From Vreelandella neptunia (GTDB lineage: Bacteria; Pseudomonadota; Gammaproteobacteria; Pseudomonadales; Halomonadaceae), in assembly GCF_034479615.1 (NCBI RefSeq), contig NZ_CP140255.1, positions 4,402,001 to 4,466,000 of the forward strand: 64,000 bases of DNA, written 5' to 3'. The stretch's first letter is position 1, and every line of letters begins with the position of its first letter. Under the pieces are notes generated by a model, which saw only the letters and a list, made by a program, of their open reading frames with translations, searched no databases and was not told the DNA's origin. Shown in pieces: positions 1 through 7,306 of the stretch. The position numbers and the translations under genes were made by a program.

Positions 1-770
1 GCGGTTCCGACGGGAAAGAGCGTGGGCACCAGCAGGGCGGCGACCGAATAAAAATAGGCAGCGCTCGATCCGATCATAACGAGGCTGTTCATGCCTGGAT
101 TAAAATGCCGGAGTTCGGCGAAGCCGGCACGATAGAAGCGTGCACCTGCATAAAACTGCACCGGTGTAGCCAATAACCACTCGACGCCCATCCAGCCGCG
201 ATGCGGCATTAGACTCGTTAACAGCGTGTCAAAAGCGGGAATCATTTTTCCCATGGCGATGATGACTACCGGAATCGTAAATATTGCCGCGAGCACGACT
301 CGGCGGCGAAGCTCGGCTCTCTCCCAGTCCTCGCTGTCCGTTGGTGGCGGCGTATCGGTATCCTGAGGTTCATAGCCTGCCTCGCGGATGGCATGCTGAA
401 TACGCGTTAACGAAACGGCTCCCGGCAGGAAGCGAACGAAGGCCTTCTGGGTAGCAAGGTTAACACTCACTTCCACCATGCCGGGCAGCTTCGTTAGCGT
501 TCGCTCTATCCGAGAGACACACGATCCACAACTCATGCCGGTGATGGGAATGTCGAGACTTTCCACCACAGGTTGATAGCCCGCTGTTTCAATGGCGTTG
601 AGTAGGCTAGTGGTCGTGGTACCTGCTTCGACCTGGATAGCCGCCTTCTGGGTGGCGAGGTTCACTTGAGCGTTGATCACGCCTGGCTGCTGGCTGAGTG
701 CACGTTCCACACGTCCAACACAGGAAGCACAGGACATACCACGAATCTCGATATCGACGTTTTGCGCCAT
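1..770 (-). CDS. copA: Cu(I)-translocating P-type ATPase, N-terminal part (cut by window edge)
   Basis: Inner-membrane ATPase that exports Cu(I) from the cytoplasm. The reading frame starts at the ATG at 768-770 and runs leftward off the window, so only about 256 residues are visible. Seen directly: two heavy-metal-associated domains with CxxC motifs (GMSCASC near residue 12 and GMSCGSC near residue 80), then the first transmembrane segments (VVLAAIFTIPVVIIAMGK) and the start of the next hydrophobic block. The phosphorylation motif DKTGT and CPC metal site lie outside the window. It sits 79 bp downstream of cueR on the same strand and I see no separate MerR-type promoter in that gap, so the two are probably co-transcribed. 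A silver substrate is equally possible from sequence alone. Confidence 0.93.
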   Translation of the reverse strand, partial: MAQNVDIEIRGMSCASCVGRVERALSQQPGVINAQVNLATQKAAIQVEAGTTTTSLLNAIETAGYQPVVESLDIPITGMSCGSCVSRIERTLTKLPGMVEVSVNLATQKAFVRFLPGAVSLTRIQHAIREAGYEPQDTDTPPPTDSEDWERAELRRRVVLAAIFTIPVVIIAMGKMIPAFDTLLTSLMPHRGWMGVEWLLATPVQFYAGARFYRAGFAELRHFNPGMNSLVMIGSSAAYFYSVAALLVPTLFPVGT

Positions 771-849
771 AATGAAGATCTCCTGTTAATTTATCGACGA
801 CCTGATATGCGAGCTTGATTCCCCATGTTCGCTGTCGAGAAAGTGCTGA

Positions 850-1257
850 TCATTCAGCCTGCTCAGCGATAGCTTCAACAATCGGGCAGCCTTCCTGCAT
901 AGGCCCTTCGCCTGCACACTCGCCCAGTGTTTTCGATAATACGGCTTCAATCCGCGTGAGGTGTTTGATCTGCTCGCGCACCTTGTGCAGCTTCTCCCCG
1001 GCGATGCGTTTAGCTTGCGCCCGGTCGCCATTAGCATCCTGAAGCATTAGCAGCTCCCGAATCTCTTGCAGCGTGAAGCCCCACTGCTTGGCATGGACGA
1101 TAAACTGCAACCGATCCACAGCTTCCAGTGGGTAACGCCGATAGTTGGCATCGGTCCTCCTCGGAGGTGGCATAAGTTTCTCTTTTTCGTAGAATCGAAT
1201 CGCCTGGCTAGCGACCCCGCTTCGTTCGGCAAGCTCGCCGATACTTAGTGTTTGCAT
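850..1257 (-). CDS. cueR: CueR-type MerR-family copper-responsive regulator
   Basis: 135-residue MerR-family activator. The N-terminal winged helix-turn-helix (IGELAERSGVASQAIRFYE, residues about 5-23) and the long dimerisation helix are clear. The C-terminal loop has two cysteines (LGECAGEG...EGCPIVE), the arrangement that binds one monovalent metal ion in CueR and its relatives. It is followed on the same strand by the copper ATPase gene, its expected target. The start ATG at 1257 has a GTGAGG ribosome site. Upstream, TTGAGT-N19-ATTAAT has the long spacer of MerR promoters, but its dyad is poor, so autoregulation is only an inference. GolS-like gold specificity cannot be excluded. Confidence 0.88.
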   Translation of the reverse strand: MQTLSIGELAERSGVASQAIRFYEKEKLMPPPRRTDANYRRYPLEAVDRLQFIVHAKQWGFTLQEIRELLMLQDANGDRAQAKRIAGEKLHKVREQIKHLTRIEAVLSKTLGECAGEGPMQEGCPIVEAIAEQAE

Positions 1258-1328
1258 AGCGTTACCTCACGACATTATTAATCTAAGCTTCTGGCAGCCT
1301 GACTCAACGAATCTACCGGTCGGGGCTC

Positions 1329-1964
1329 CTATTGCTCCGGTTGGCGCACGACCCTAAGGTAGGGCGTCTTGGTGTTCCAGCCTTCGGGAAAGTGTTGCCT
1401 AGCGTCATCATTCGATAGCGATGGCGAGATGATGACATCGTCACCGTTTTGCCAGTCAACGGGGGTGGCCACTTTGTGCTTGTCAGTTAGCTGAAGCGAA
1501 TCGAGAACCCGCAGTATCTCGTCGACATTACGTCCTGTGCTGGGTGGATACGTCAAAGTGAGACGAATTTTCTTGTCAGAATCGATGATGAAGACCGTAC
1601 GCACCGTCAGTTTGGGGTCGGCTTTGGGATGGATCATTCCATAAAGCTTCGCTACCACCTGATCTTCGTCAGCCAGCAAGGGGTAGTTCAGGGCCGTGCC
1701 TTGAGTCTGTTCAATATCCCCCAGCCAGTCGTGGTGAGAGCTGAGGGGATCCACCGAAACCCCAACCAGTTTGGCACCCCGCTGGGTGAATTCGTTCTTT
1801 CGCTTGGCAAACGCGCCCAGCTCTGTGGTGCATACTGGCGTAAAATCAGCGGGGTGCGAGAACAGCACCGCCCAGCTGTCGTCAAGCCATTGGTGAAAGT
1901 TGACCGTGCCTTGTGTGGATTCGATCGTGAAGTTTGGTGCTGTCTCGCCCAGTTGTAGCGCCAT
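1329..1964 (-). CDS. 1-Cys peroxiredoxin (Prx6 family)
   Basis: 211-residue peroxiredoxin that would reduce hydrogen peroxide and organic hydroperoxides in the cytoplasm. The peroxidatic cysteine is in HPADFTPVCTTELGAFA (about residues 37-53). No second resolving cysteine is visible, and the long C-terminal extension (DDVIISPSLSNDDARQHFP) is typical of the Prx6/1-Cys group. It is transcribed leftward from a MerR-type promoter with a 19-bp spacer at 1997-2027, so it is probably induced by metal or oxidative stress together with the divergent CcdA-like gene. Length and motifs agree with an intact enzyme. Confidence 0.93.
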   Translation of the reverse strand: MALQLGETAPNFTIESTQGTVNFHQWLDDSWAVLFSHPADFTPVCTTELGAFAKRKNEFTQRGAKLVGVSVDPLSSHHDWLGDIEQTQGTALNYPLLADEDQVVAKLYGMIHPKADPKLTVRTVFIIDSDKKIRLTLTYPPSTGRNVDEILRVLDSLQLTDKHKVATPVDWQNGDDVIISPSLSNDDARQHFPEGWNTKTPYLRVVRQPEQ

Positions 1965-1996
1965 GGAAATGTCCTCATGTCATTCATTGAGTAGCC

Positions 1997-2027
1997 ACCA
2001 TAACTTTGAAGTCAACTTTAAGGTCAA
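1997..2027 (-). promoter_or_regulatory. MerR-family type promoter for the peroxiredoxin gene
   Basis: On the minus strand TTGACC and TATGGT are separated by 19 bp instead of 17. The spacer lies inside an imperfect dyad, with arms matching at 8 of 11 paired positions. Overlong spacers with a central dyad are the signature of promoters activated by MerR-family regulators. It begins with the same TTGACCTTAAAG as the divergent promoter at 2083-2113, so one regulator probably controls both. Confidence 0.6.
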
Positions 2028-2082
2028 GCCTGATGTGTAATATTTGCAATTCGATAGGAGACAAATAATTTGTCAATAAAGG

Positions 2083-2113
2083 TTGACCTTAAAGCAGCTG
2101 TAAGCCTTAAAAT
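2083..2113 (+). promoter_or_regulatory. MerR-family type promoter for the CcdA-like gene
   Basis: TTGACC (2083-2088) and TAAAAT (2108-2113) are separated by 19 bp. The spacer contains CTTAAAGCAGCTGTAAG, a 17-bp dyad with 7 of 8 arm pairs complementary. It faces the CcdA-like gene and mirrors the promoter at 1997-2027. Confidence 0.6.
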
Positions 2114-2152
2114 TCTTACGGCGTTAAAATGGATATGATAGGAGGTAGCACC

Positions 2153-2197
2153 ATGGGATTGGTATCAATACCCTTGTTGGCCGTCTCCATAACTTAA
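2153..2197 (+). CDS. Possible 14-residue leader peptide upstream of ccdA
   Basis: ATG at 2153 is preceded by a perfect AGGAGG (2140-2145) at a 7-nt spacing. It opens a 14-codon frame (MGLVSIPLLAVSIT) ending with TAA at 2195-2197, 14 nt before the TTG start of the CcdA-like gene. The following gene has no good ribosome site of its own, so this short frame could couple translation. It could equally be the remains of a frameshifted gene start. Very short, so the call is tentative. Confidence 0.25.
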   Translation: MGLVSIPLLAVSIT

Positions 2198-2211
2198 GTT
2201 GCGATAACACA

Positions 2212-2934
2212 TTGGAATCTCTCTCTTCCATCGGCTTGGTCGGCGCCTTTATCGGCGGATTGGTCTCCTTCTTCTCGCCCTGCACGCTGCCCCTGTTACC
2301 GGCCTACCTGTCGGTGGTCACAGGCGGTAGTGCCGGTAAAGCCGACAGGCGGTTAGAGGCATTGACCCTCAGTGCCTTCTTCGTCTTCGGCTTCAGCATC
2401 GTGTTCATCCTACTCGGGCTCGGCGCCAGTAGTATCGGGCAACTGATGCGAGGGTATCGCCAAGAATTCAACTGGGTTGCCGGCTCGGCGGTGATCGTGC
2501 TGGGCCTCTTTATGACCGGCGTGTTCCGATTGCCGCTATTCCAGCGTACCTTTCAGTTCACACCCAACGTCCAGGGTGGCTCCCCGCTGTCGGCGACAGT
2601 GTTCGGGGTCTCTTTTGCCATCGGTTGGACCCCCTGTATCGGCCCCATCCTGGGCGCCATCCTGATGGCCACGTCCAACGCTGCTAGTGCTCAGGCTGGA
2701 ATGATATATCTCAGTGCCTACTCGGCTGGCCTAGCGCTACCTTTTCTTGCCAGCACTTTACTGATTAACCGATTCGCTCTGCATCGGCAAAGCCTAGGAA
2801 GGTGGAGCGCCTATGCTCGCCCCGTGGCGGGCACGGTTGTGATCCTGATGGGCATCGCCATCGTCTCGGGTACCATGACGCGGCTTTCCAGTATCATGGT
2901 CGACCTTTTTCCCTCCCTGGCGACCCTAGGGTAG
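2212..2934 (+). CDS. ccdA: CcdA/DsbD-like membrane thiol-disulfide transporter
   Basis: 240-residue inner-membrane protein of the CcdA family, which moves electrons from cytoplasmic thioredoxin to periplasmic thiol partners. Six hydrophobic segments are visible. The two conserved Pro-Cys motifs are present, FFSPCTLPLLPAYLS in the first helix and GWTPCIGPILGAI in the fourth; these cysteines carry the thiol chemistry. The start used is TTG at 2212, which matches the usual CcdA N-terminus but has no clear Shine-Dalgarno. Neighbours suggest a role in thiol or copper stress and not in cytochrome c maturation: a divergent peroxiredoxin, a MerR-type promoter, and a downstream copper-storage protein. 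Confidence 0.85.
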   Translation: MESLSSIGLVGAFIGGLVSFFSPCTLPLLPAYLSVVTGGSAGKADRRLEALTLSAFFVFGFSIVFILLGLGASSIGQLMRGYRQEFNWVAGSAVIVLGLFMTGVFRLPLFQRTFQFTPNVQGGSPLSATVFGVSFAIGWTPCIGPILGAILMATSNAASAQAGMIYLSAYSAGLALPFLASTLLINRFALHRQSLGRWSAYARPVAGTVVILMGIAIVSGTMTRLSSIMVDLFPSLATLG

Positions 2935-3340
2935 CCAGGCCGTCAGAGAAGTAGAGCTTGATTTTCATCCGGCCCCCTTAAGAAGCTCGTTAGCCTGAGC
3001 TAGCCTCTTAAAAGGAGATGGTTTTTATAAAGCTTAGAACTTTATTCCTCTCATTATTAATTTAGTTTTTCACTACTAGCTTTATTAAGAGCTCGTGGCG
3101 GGCTAACTTTCAAGCGCTGCAGTATTTTTGAAAAAAATTTATTATAGAAAGTCTTCCTGAATCCTAACTGAAAAATAAAAATTATGAGAAAATAACGTAC
3201 AGCTGCTTGTTTTAAATGCATTTTCAAAGGATGGATGCCTGGTTCCCTTTCCTTGATTTTTCTTCTAGGTTGTTCTAGCTTTATTATGCTAAGCAATAAC
3301 TATGGTGAATAAAATCTGGTTTAATAAATGGAGAATCGAG
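2935..3340. other. AT-rich intergenic stretch
   Basis: About 400 bp clearly richer in A+T than its surroundings, with poly-A and poly-T runs. An imperfect dyad at about 2978-3012 (TTAAGA/TCTTAA arms) may end the ccdA transcript. A leftward open frame at 3057-3296 has no family resemblance and is not called as a gene. Nothing else is recognised. The base composition suggests recently acquired DNA. Confidence 0.5.
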
Positions 3341-3670
3341 ATGGATTTCAAAAAATATGAAAATTGCATTGAAGCTTGTCATATATGCGCTGCTTATTGC
3401 GAAAAGTGTGCAACTGAGTGCCTAAAAGAAGACGACGTAAAAATGATGGCGGAATGTATTCGCCTTGACATGCAATGTGCTCAAATTTGTCGGTTAGCCG
3501 CCTCATTTATGGCACAAGAAAGTGAGTTTGCGCACGAGATCTGCCGTCTATGTGCCGACATTTGTAAGAAATGTGGTGATGAGTGTGCAAAACATGATGC
3601 AACCCATTGCCAAGAGTGTGCTCAAGCTTGTCATCGCTGCGCTGAAGAATGTGCCGCAATGGCCAGCTAA
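3341..3670 (+). CDS. Cys-rich four-helix copper-storage protein (Csp/DUF326)
   Basis: 109-residue protein with 19 cysteines arranged mostly as CxxxC and CxxC along four predicted helices (ENCIEACHICAAYCEKC near the start, CQECAQACHRCAEEC near the end). This is the pattern of bacterial copper-storage proteins, whose helical bundle binds many Cu(I) ions inside a thiolate-lined core. There is no signal peptide, so it matches the cytosolic Csp3 type. ATG 3341 is preferred over an upstream frame opening at 3302 because GGAG lies just upstream and the family begins at this point. Its low-GC coding sequence and copper neighbours fit acquisition with the resistance island. Confidence 0.85.
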   Translation: MDFKKYENCIEACHICAAYCEKCATECLKEDDVKMMAECIRLDMQCAQICRLAASFMAQESEFAHEICRLCADICKKCGDECAKHDATHCQECAQACHRCAEECAAMAS

Positions 3671-3903
3671 GCTTCAAGCCAGCCGGGGCAAGCGCTCCGG
3701 CTCGACGTGAACTTCTATGGAGAAATTCATTTGCTTTAACTCAGGCTTTCAAATTATTGAGGTAATTATTTTGAAATAAACTCTAGTAGAAGCAAGCCTA
3801 CTGCGAGCCTCTTTTAAGGAAACGCTGCATAAATACGACCGTTGCTGCCTAAGTGCCACCGGCAGGGCAAAATACAGTTTTCCACTACCCGCCAGAGTTC
3901 TCG

Positions 3904-4137
3904 ATGAAACAGATCTCGTTTGCTCAGGCTGAGCACCAGAACAATAAGAAGGTCACCCGCCGGGAACGGTTCCTGGGACAGATGTTGCGGATCTACTTCC
4001 TTCAGCAATGGTATGCACTGGTCGACGAAGCGCTTGAAGATGCCATCTATGACAGCCAGGCCATGCGCGACTTCATCTGTATCGATTTGGTCATCAAAAG
4101 TGTTCCCGACGCGACTGATCTTTCTTATTCAGTTTAG
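3904..4137 (+). pseudogene. Fragment of an IS5-family transposase
   Basis: The frame begins MKQISFAQAEHQNNKKVTRRE, which is homologous to the start of the complete IS5-family transposase at 5570-6514 (MDQITFSEAEYQNKKRKTRRE). It then jumps to a later part of the protein (LVDEALEDAIYDSQAMRDF), so an internal block is missing. It ends with unrelated residues after about 77 codons. No DDE catalytic core remains. It is a decayed insertion sequence and the first sign of repeated IS activity here. Confidence 0.75.
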
Positions 4138-4198
4138 TGACAGTGGTATTGTGGGTCGCCTGTTCGATCAGGCCCCACATGAAGTGACGAAGAACCAT

Positions 4199-4225
4199 AA
4201 AAAAGCTTGGGCATACGCCCAAGCA
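4199..4225 (-). terminator. Rho-independent terminator of the porin gene
   Basis: GCTTGGGC-ATAC-GCCCAAGC hairpin at 4206-4225. On the minus strand it is followed by a run of T (A-run at 4199-4205 on the plus strand). It lies 40 bp past the porin stop codon. Confidence 0.8.
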
Positions 4226-4265
4226 ATCGATCAAAACAGCTTCTCTGCTATGCTACTAACTCACC

Positions 4266-5438
4266 CTAGAAACTATACTGGGCAGCCACCATCACACGGC
4301 TCGCATCTTCTTCACGGCCATCGGCCAACTCCGTTTCGAAATAGCCGTACTCAATTCCGTACATCAAGCGTTCGTTGGGAGTCCACATCAGATTAAGAAA
4401 TGTATTCTTGTTCTTTCTACCTGCATTCCCACCTACGGTAGGGTCGCCCAATTCGACATCGGTATAGCCATGGGACGCGTTCAGTGAATACTGTGGTGAT
4501 ATTTGATAAGAAAGACCAAGGGCTCCGCCATCGCCAGATAGCGTTTGCAGCTTACCGTTGGTATCGACGTAGGCACCGGCACCGTTGAAGTAATCGCCAG
4601 ACAGATAGAGGTAACTGTTCGCCCCCTCGCTGGCGTTCACGATCGCTCTCAAGGTCACCGGTCCGGCATGGTAGGCACCTGCGGCGAAGGCCCCATAGCC
4701 CATTTCCGTATCCTTTTCGCTTCCGGTATCGTACTTCAGCTGCCGGGCGATGCCGGCGATTGAGTAGGAAAAGTCACCCATACTATCTTCATAGCGCAGG
4801 CTCAACGCGGGCATCGATGATACGGCATCGTCATTATCCGGTAGCAAATCATCTTCTGGCACTGAGCCATCTATATTCTCAGCCAATTGAGCTTGAGGGT
4901 CTTCCGCGGCTATCGAGAATCCTCCCATGGTGTAGCGCAACTGGGCTAGGCGCGACCCATAGCCATTGCTTCCCGCCGTGCCGAGGAAATCCAGTGTGGG
5001 CGTGGCGGCGACGAAGGTGGTGTAATTCGACCAGGTTTGCCCTGCCAGAATGCCATTCCAGGACCCATAGGCATGCCGTAGTCTGAAGCGCGTATTATCA
5101 TCGTTGTAGGATCAGAAATCCCCTTCGATAACGGTGTCTAGCGTGCCCCCCTCGACAGGCGTACTGGTCCGAAAGCCGATGCGGCTTTGTGTCGCGGTGA
5201 CTTGAAACTGATCCCCGACATCCCTCTCATCTTCCGATCCTGCGACTTCAGCAAAGTAACCTTCGTTAGCTGATCCGGCATCCCGATCGAAGTTGTAAGC
5301 CATGTTCAGCCTGGCGTAGCCATAAAGCCCCACGGTGGTCTCTCCCACTTGGGTTTCCAGGGCCGAAACATACGTCGAGCCGATTGCCAAGGCCATAACC
5401 GTCATGCTGACCAAGGGAATCTTCTTGTTATTCCACAT
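4266..5438 (-). pseudogene. DcaP-like trimeric outer-membrane porin, broken by an in-frame TGA
   Basis: The complete frame would encode about 390 residues: a signal peptide (MWNNKKIPLVSMTVMALAIG...VSA), then beta-barrel sequence of the DcaP porin type (TTVGLYGYARLNMAYNFD) and a C-terminal aromatic end (VMVAAQYSF) recognised by the barrel-assembly machinery. A single TGA at 5112-5114, after about 108 codons (IEGDF*SYNDD), interrupts an otherwise intact frame that continues to 4266. An IS5-family element begins 59 bp upstream of the start and separates the gene from a copper-type box at 6666-6682. The porin is therefore probably both untranslated past residue 108 and transcriptionally cut off. 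A sequencing error at the TGA cannot be excluded. Confidence 0.85.
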
Positions 5439-5497
5439 GATGACACCTCTTTATGAATTGTCTTGTTTTTACGCCGATTGCGGCACTATAAAGTTAG

Positions 5498-6653
5498 GGA
5501 AGCTCTGAAAAAGTCACTGCCATCAGTGATAATACGGCTATCGTCAACTGCATAGGATTCAGTGCTGCCATGGATCAAATCACCTTCTCCGAAGCCGAGT
5601 ACCAGAACAAGAAGAGAAAGACTCGCCGCGAACTCTTTCTGGAGCGGATGGACAAGCTGATCCCCTGGACGCAGCTGGAGAAGAAGATAGCCCGTTATTA
5701 CCCCAAGGGCGAGAGCGGGCGGCCTCCGTATCCATTGTCTGCCATGCTCCGCGTCCATTGCATGCAGTTGTTTTACAACCTGAGCGATCCGGCCATGGAA
5801 GACGCCCTCTACGAGATCGAGTCCATGCGCCAATTCGCCGGTTTGAAACTAGACCGATTGCCGGACGAAACCACGATTCTCAAGTTTCGCCATTTTCTGG
5901 AACACCACGGCCTTGGCAAGGTGCTGTTCCAGGAAGTGAACAACCACCTAGAGAAAAATGGCCTGATGCTGCGCGAAGGGAGCATTGTCGATGCCACTAT
6001 CATCTCTGCGCCTAGTTCCACCAAAAACAAAAAAGGCGAGCGCGATCCGGAAATGCACCAGACTAAAAAAGGTAGCTCTTGGCACTTTGGCATGAAAATG
6101 CATATAGGTGTCGACGATAAGCTTGGGTTGATTCACAGCATCGAGACCACGGCTGCCAATGTCCATGACATTGTGCCTGCCGATAAGCTCCTTCACGGTG
6201 AAGAGCAACGCGTCTTCGGTGATGCCGGTTACCTGGGTATTCAAAAACGCGACGAGCACAAGCACCGCAACGATATCTCTTGGTATATTGCCAAACGGCC
6301 TGGCACCCGCAAGAAGCTAGATGCCAGGCGACAGAAAGTCGAAAACATCAAAGCCAGTATCCGTGCCAAGGTGGAGCACCCCTTTCGGTACATCAAACAA
6401 GTTTTTGGTTATGGCAAGGCTCGCTATCGTGGACTGGCCAAAAACACTCAGCGCCTGCACTTGCTGGCGGCGTTCAGCAACCTGCTGATCAGTGAGAAAT
6501 ACCTATGGGAATAAGGCGATTGCGCTCCTTTCCCGCTCAATGAGCGGGAAAGGAGCAAAAATACACAAAGAAAGGGAGAAGAGTGTCTGAATTTTCGATT
6601 TTTTGTCGGCTCAAGTAAGCGTTGATGAATATCGGCAGTTATTCAGACCTTCC
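5498..6653 (+). mobile_element. Complete IS5-family insertion sequence with TTAG target duplication
   Basis: Terminal inverted repeats GGAAGCTCTGAAAAA (5498-5512) and the complement of TTATTCAGACCTTCC (6639-6653) match at 13 of 15 positions. The element is 1156 bp and is flanked on both sides by TTAG (5494-5497 and 6654-6657), a four-base YTAR duplication typical of the IS5 family. It contains one intact transposase gene. A perfect 16-bp-arm hairpin at 6524-6556 lies just past the gene. A truncated second copy of the left end is at 15935-16123. The element is inserted in the promoter region of the porin pseudogene. Confidence 0.92.
5570..6514 (+). CDS. IS5-family transposase (IS5 group)
   Basis: 314-residue DDE transposase, full length for the IS5 group. 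The N-terminal DNA-binding region begins MDQITFSEAEYQNKKRKTRRE. Catalytic motifs are visible: the first Asp in SIVDATIISAPSST, the second in VFGDAGYLGIQKR, and the C-terminal YRE-like region at RAKVEHPFRYIKQVFGYGKARYRGL. It has a proper ATG start, an uninterrupted frame and matching terminal repeats, so the element is probably still able to move. Confidence 0.95.
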   Translation: MDQITFSEAEYQNKKRKTRRELFLERMDKLIPWTQLEKKIARYYPKGESGRPPYPLSAMLRVHCMQLFYNLSDPAMEDALYEIESMRQFAGLKLDRLPDETTILKFRHFLEHHGLGKVLFQEVNNHLEKNGLMLREGSIVDATIISAPSSTKNKKGERDPEMHQTKKGSSWHFGMKMHIGVDDKLGLIHSIETTAANVHDIVPADKLLHGEEQRVFGDAGYLGIQKRDEHKHRNDISWYIAKRPGTRKKLDARRQKVENIKASIRAKVEHPFRYIKQVFGYGKARYRGLAKNTQRLHLLAAFSNLLISEKYLWE

Positions 6654-6665
6654 TTAGCGAAAATT

Positions 6666-6682
6666 CCTGAATTAAAGCTGAA
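6666..6682 (-). promoter_or_regulatory. Copper-type direct-repeat box, now cut off from the porin by IS5
   Basis: On the minus strand TTCAGCTTTAATTCAGG, matching the boxes at 7222-7238, 9956-9972 and 12530-12546. It lies 13 bp upstream of the right end of the IS5 element, in the orientation of the porin gene on the other side of that element. It therefore looks like the former regulator site of the porin. Confidence 0.5.
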
Positions 6683-6709
6683 TTTGTTTGCCGAGATACT
6701 AGTTTTTCA

Positions 6710-6738
6710 TAAAAAAGGTCAGCTCATGGCTGACCTTC
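6710..6738 (-). terminator. Terminator of the small secreted protein gene
   Basis: AAGGTCAGC-CATGA-GCTGACCTT hairpin on the minus strand followed by TTTTT. It lies just beyond the stop codon at 6765. Confidence 0.8.
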
Positions 6739-6764
6739 TTAATTCATGTCAAGACTAAAGGATA

Positions 6765-7175
6765 TCAATAGGCGACATGTAGTTCATAATAACGGTTATC
6801 ATCACTGCCTCCCCTTGATCTTCCTGTTACCTCAAGCTGATAATTACCCGGTTGCAGCTGACGAACAAGTTCGAAGTGCCCCCGTGGGCTGGAAGCTTCT
6901 GCTACCTGCTGTCCCGCCTCATTATAAAGAACAGCTGAAATGCGGTTGCCAGTGCTGGTAAATCCTGGAAAGTGCTCACTCACTACTTTCAGTGTAGTCG
7001 CTTGTTCAATGTTAATATTGAAACGCTTAGGTTGCCCCTGGGCAAGCATCTGTGTAGAAGATACGCCTCTTTCTAGTAAGGGAAGATTCTGTGTTGTATT
7101 GCCTAAGCTCGCTAATACAGGTGTAGAGAGGATACTTGCTACTACTGCACTAAAAACAATTGATTTAACTTTCAT
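6765..7175 (-). CDS. Small secreted protein of unknown function, copper-box regulated
   Basis: 136 residues with a clear Sec signal peptide (MKVKSIVFSAVVASILSTPVLA). The mature part looks like a small beta-sandwich: FNINIEQATTLKVVSEHF, AVLYNEAGQQVAEA, LQPGNYQLEVTG. That pattern resembles bacterial pre-peptidase C-terminal or carbohydrate-binding-like domains, but the identification is weak. There are no cysteines and no His or Met clusters, so it is not an obvious metal binder. It lies downstream of copB on the same strand but has its own upstream box (7222-7238) like those before the multicopper oxidase and cupredoxin genes, plus its own terminator. It is therefore probably part of the copper response in the periplasm. 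Confidence 0.7.
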   Translation of the reverse strand: MKVKSIVFSAVVASILSTPVLASLGNTTQNLPLLERGVSSTQMLAQGQPKRFNINIEQATTLKVVSEHFPGFTSTGNRISAVLYNEAGQQVAEASSPRGHFELVRQLQPGNYQLEVTGRSRGGSDDNRYYELHVAY

Positions 7176-7221
7176 GATAACTACTCCAGTGGTTGGTTAC
7201 ATGGTTATATTAGCTGTGGTT

Positions 7222-7238
7222 TTTGAAATGAAGCTGAA
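7222..7238 (-). promoter_or_regulatory. Copper-type direct-repeat box upstream of the small secreted protein
   Basis: Minus strand TTCAGCTTCATTTCAAA: two TTCA(G)-type half sites 11 bp apart, as at 9956-9972 and 12530-12546. It lies 47 bp upstream of the start codon at 7175. Probably bound by the OmpR-family regulator at 11300-11965. Confidence 0.5.
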
Positions 7239-7256
7239 TTTAAAAATAAAATTAAT

Positions 7257-7283
7257 AAAAAACGCCACCTTTTGGTGACGTTA
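7257..7283 (-). terminator. Terminator of the copAB transcript
   Basis: AACGTCACC-AAAA-GGTGGCGTT hairpin on the minus strand followed by TTTTT, 24 bp past the copB stop codon. Confidence 0.8.
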
Positions 7284-7306
7284 AAAGTTACCCAATGTCA
7301 AAATCG

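Noticed and set aside
3057..3296. Leftward 79-codon frame in the AT-rich gap
   Set aside because: Low-complexity basic product, no ribosome site and no family resemblance; expected by chance in AT-rich DNA with few GC stop-free constraints.
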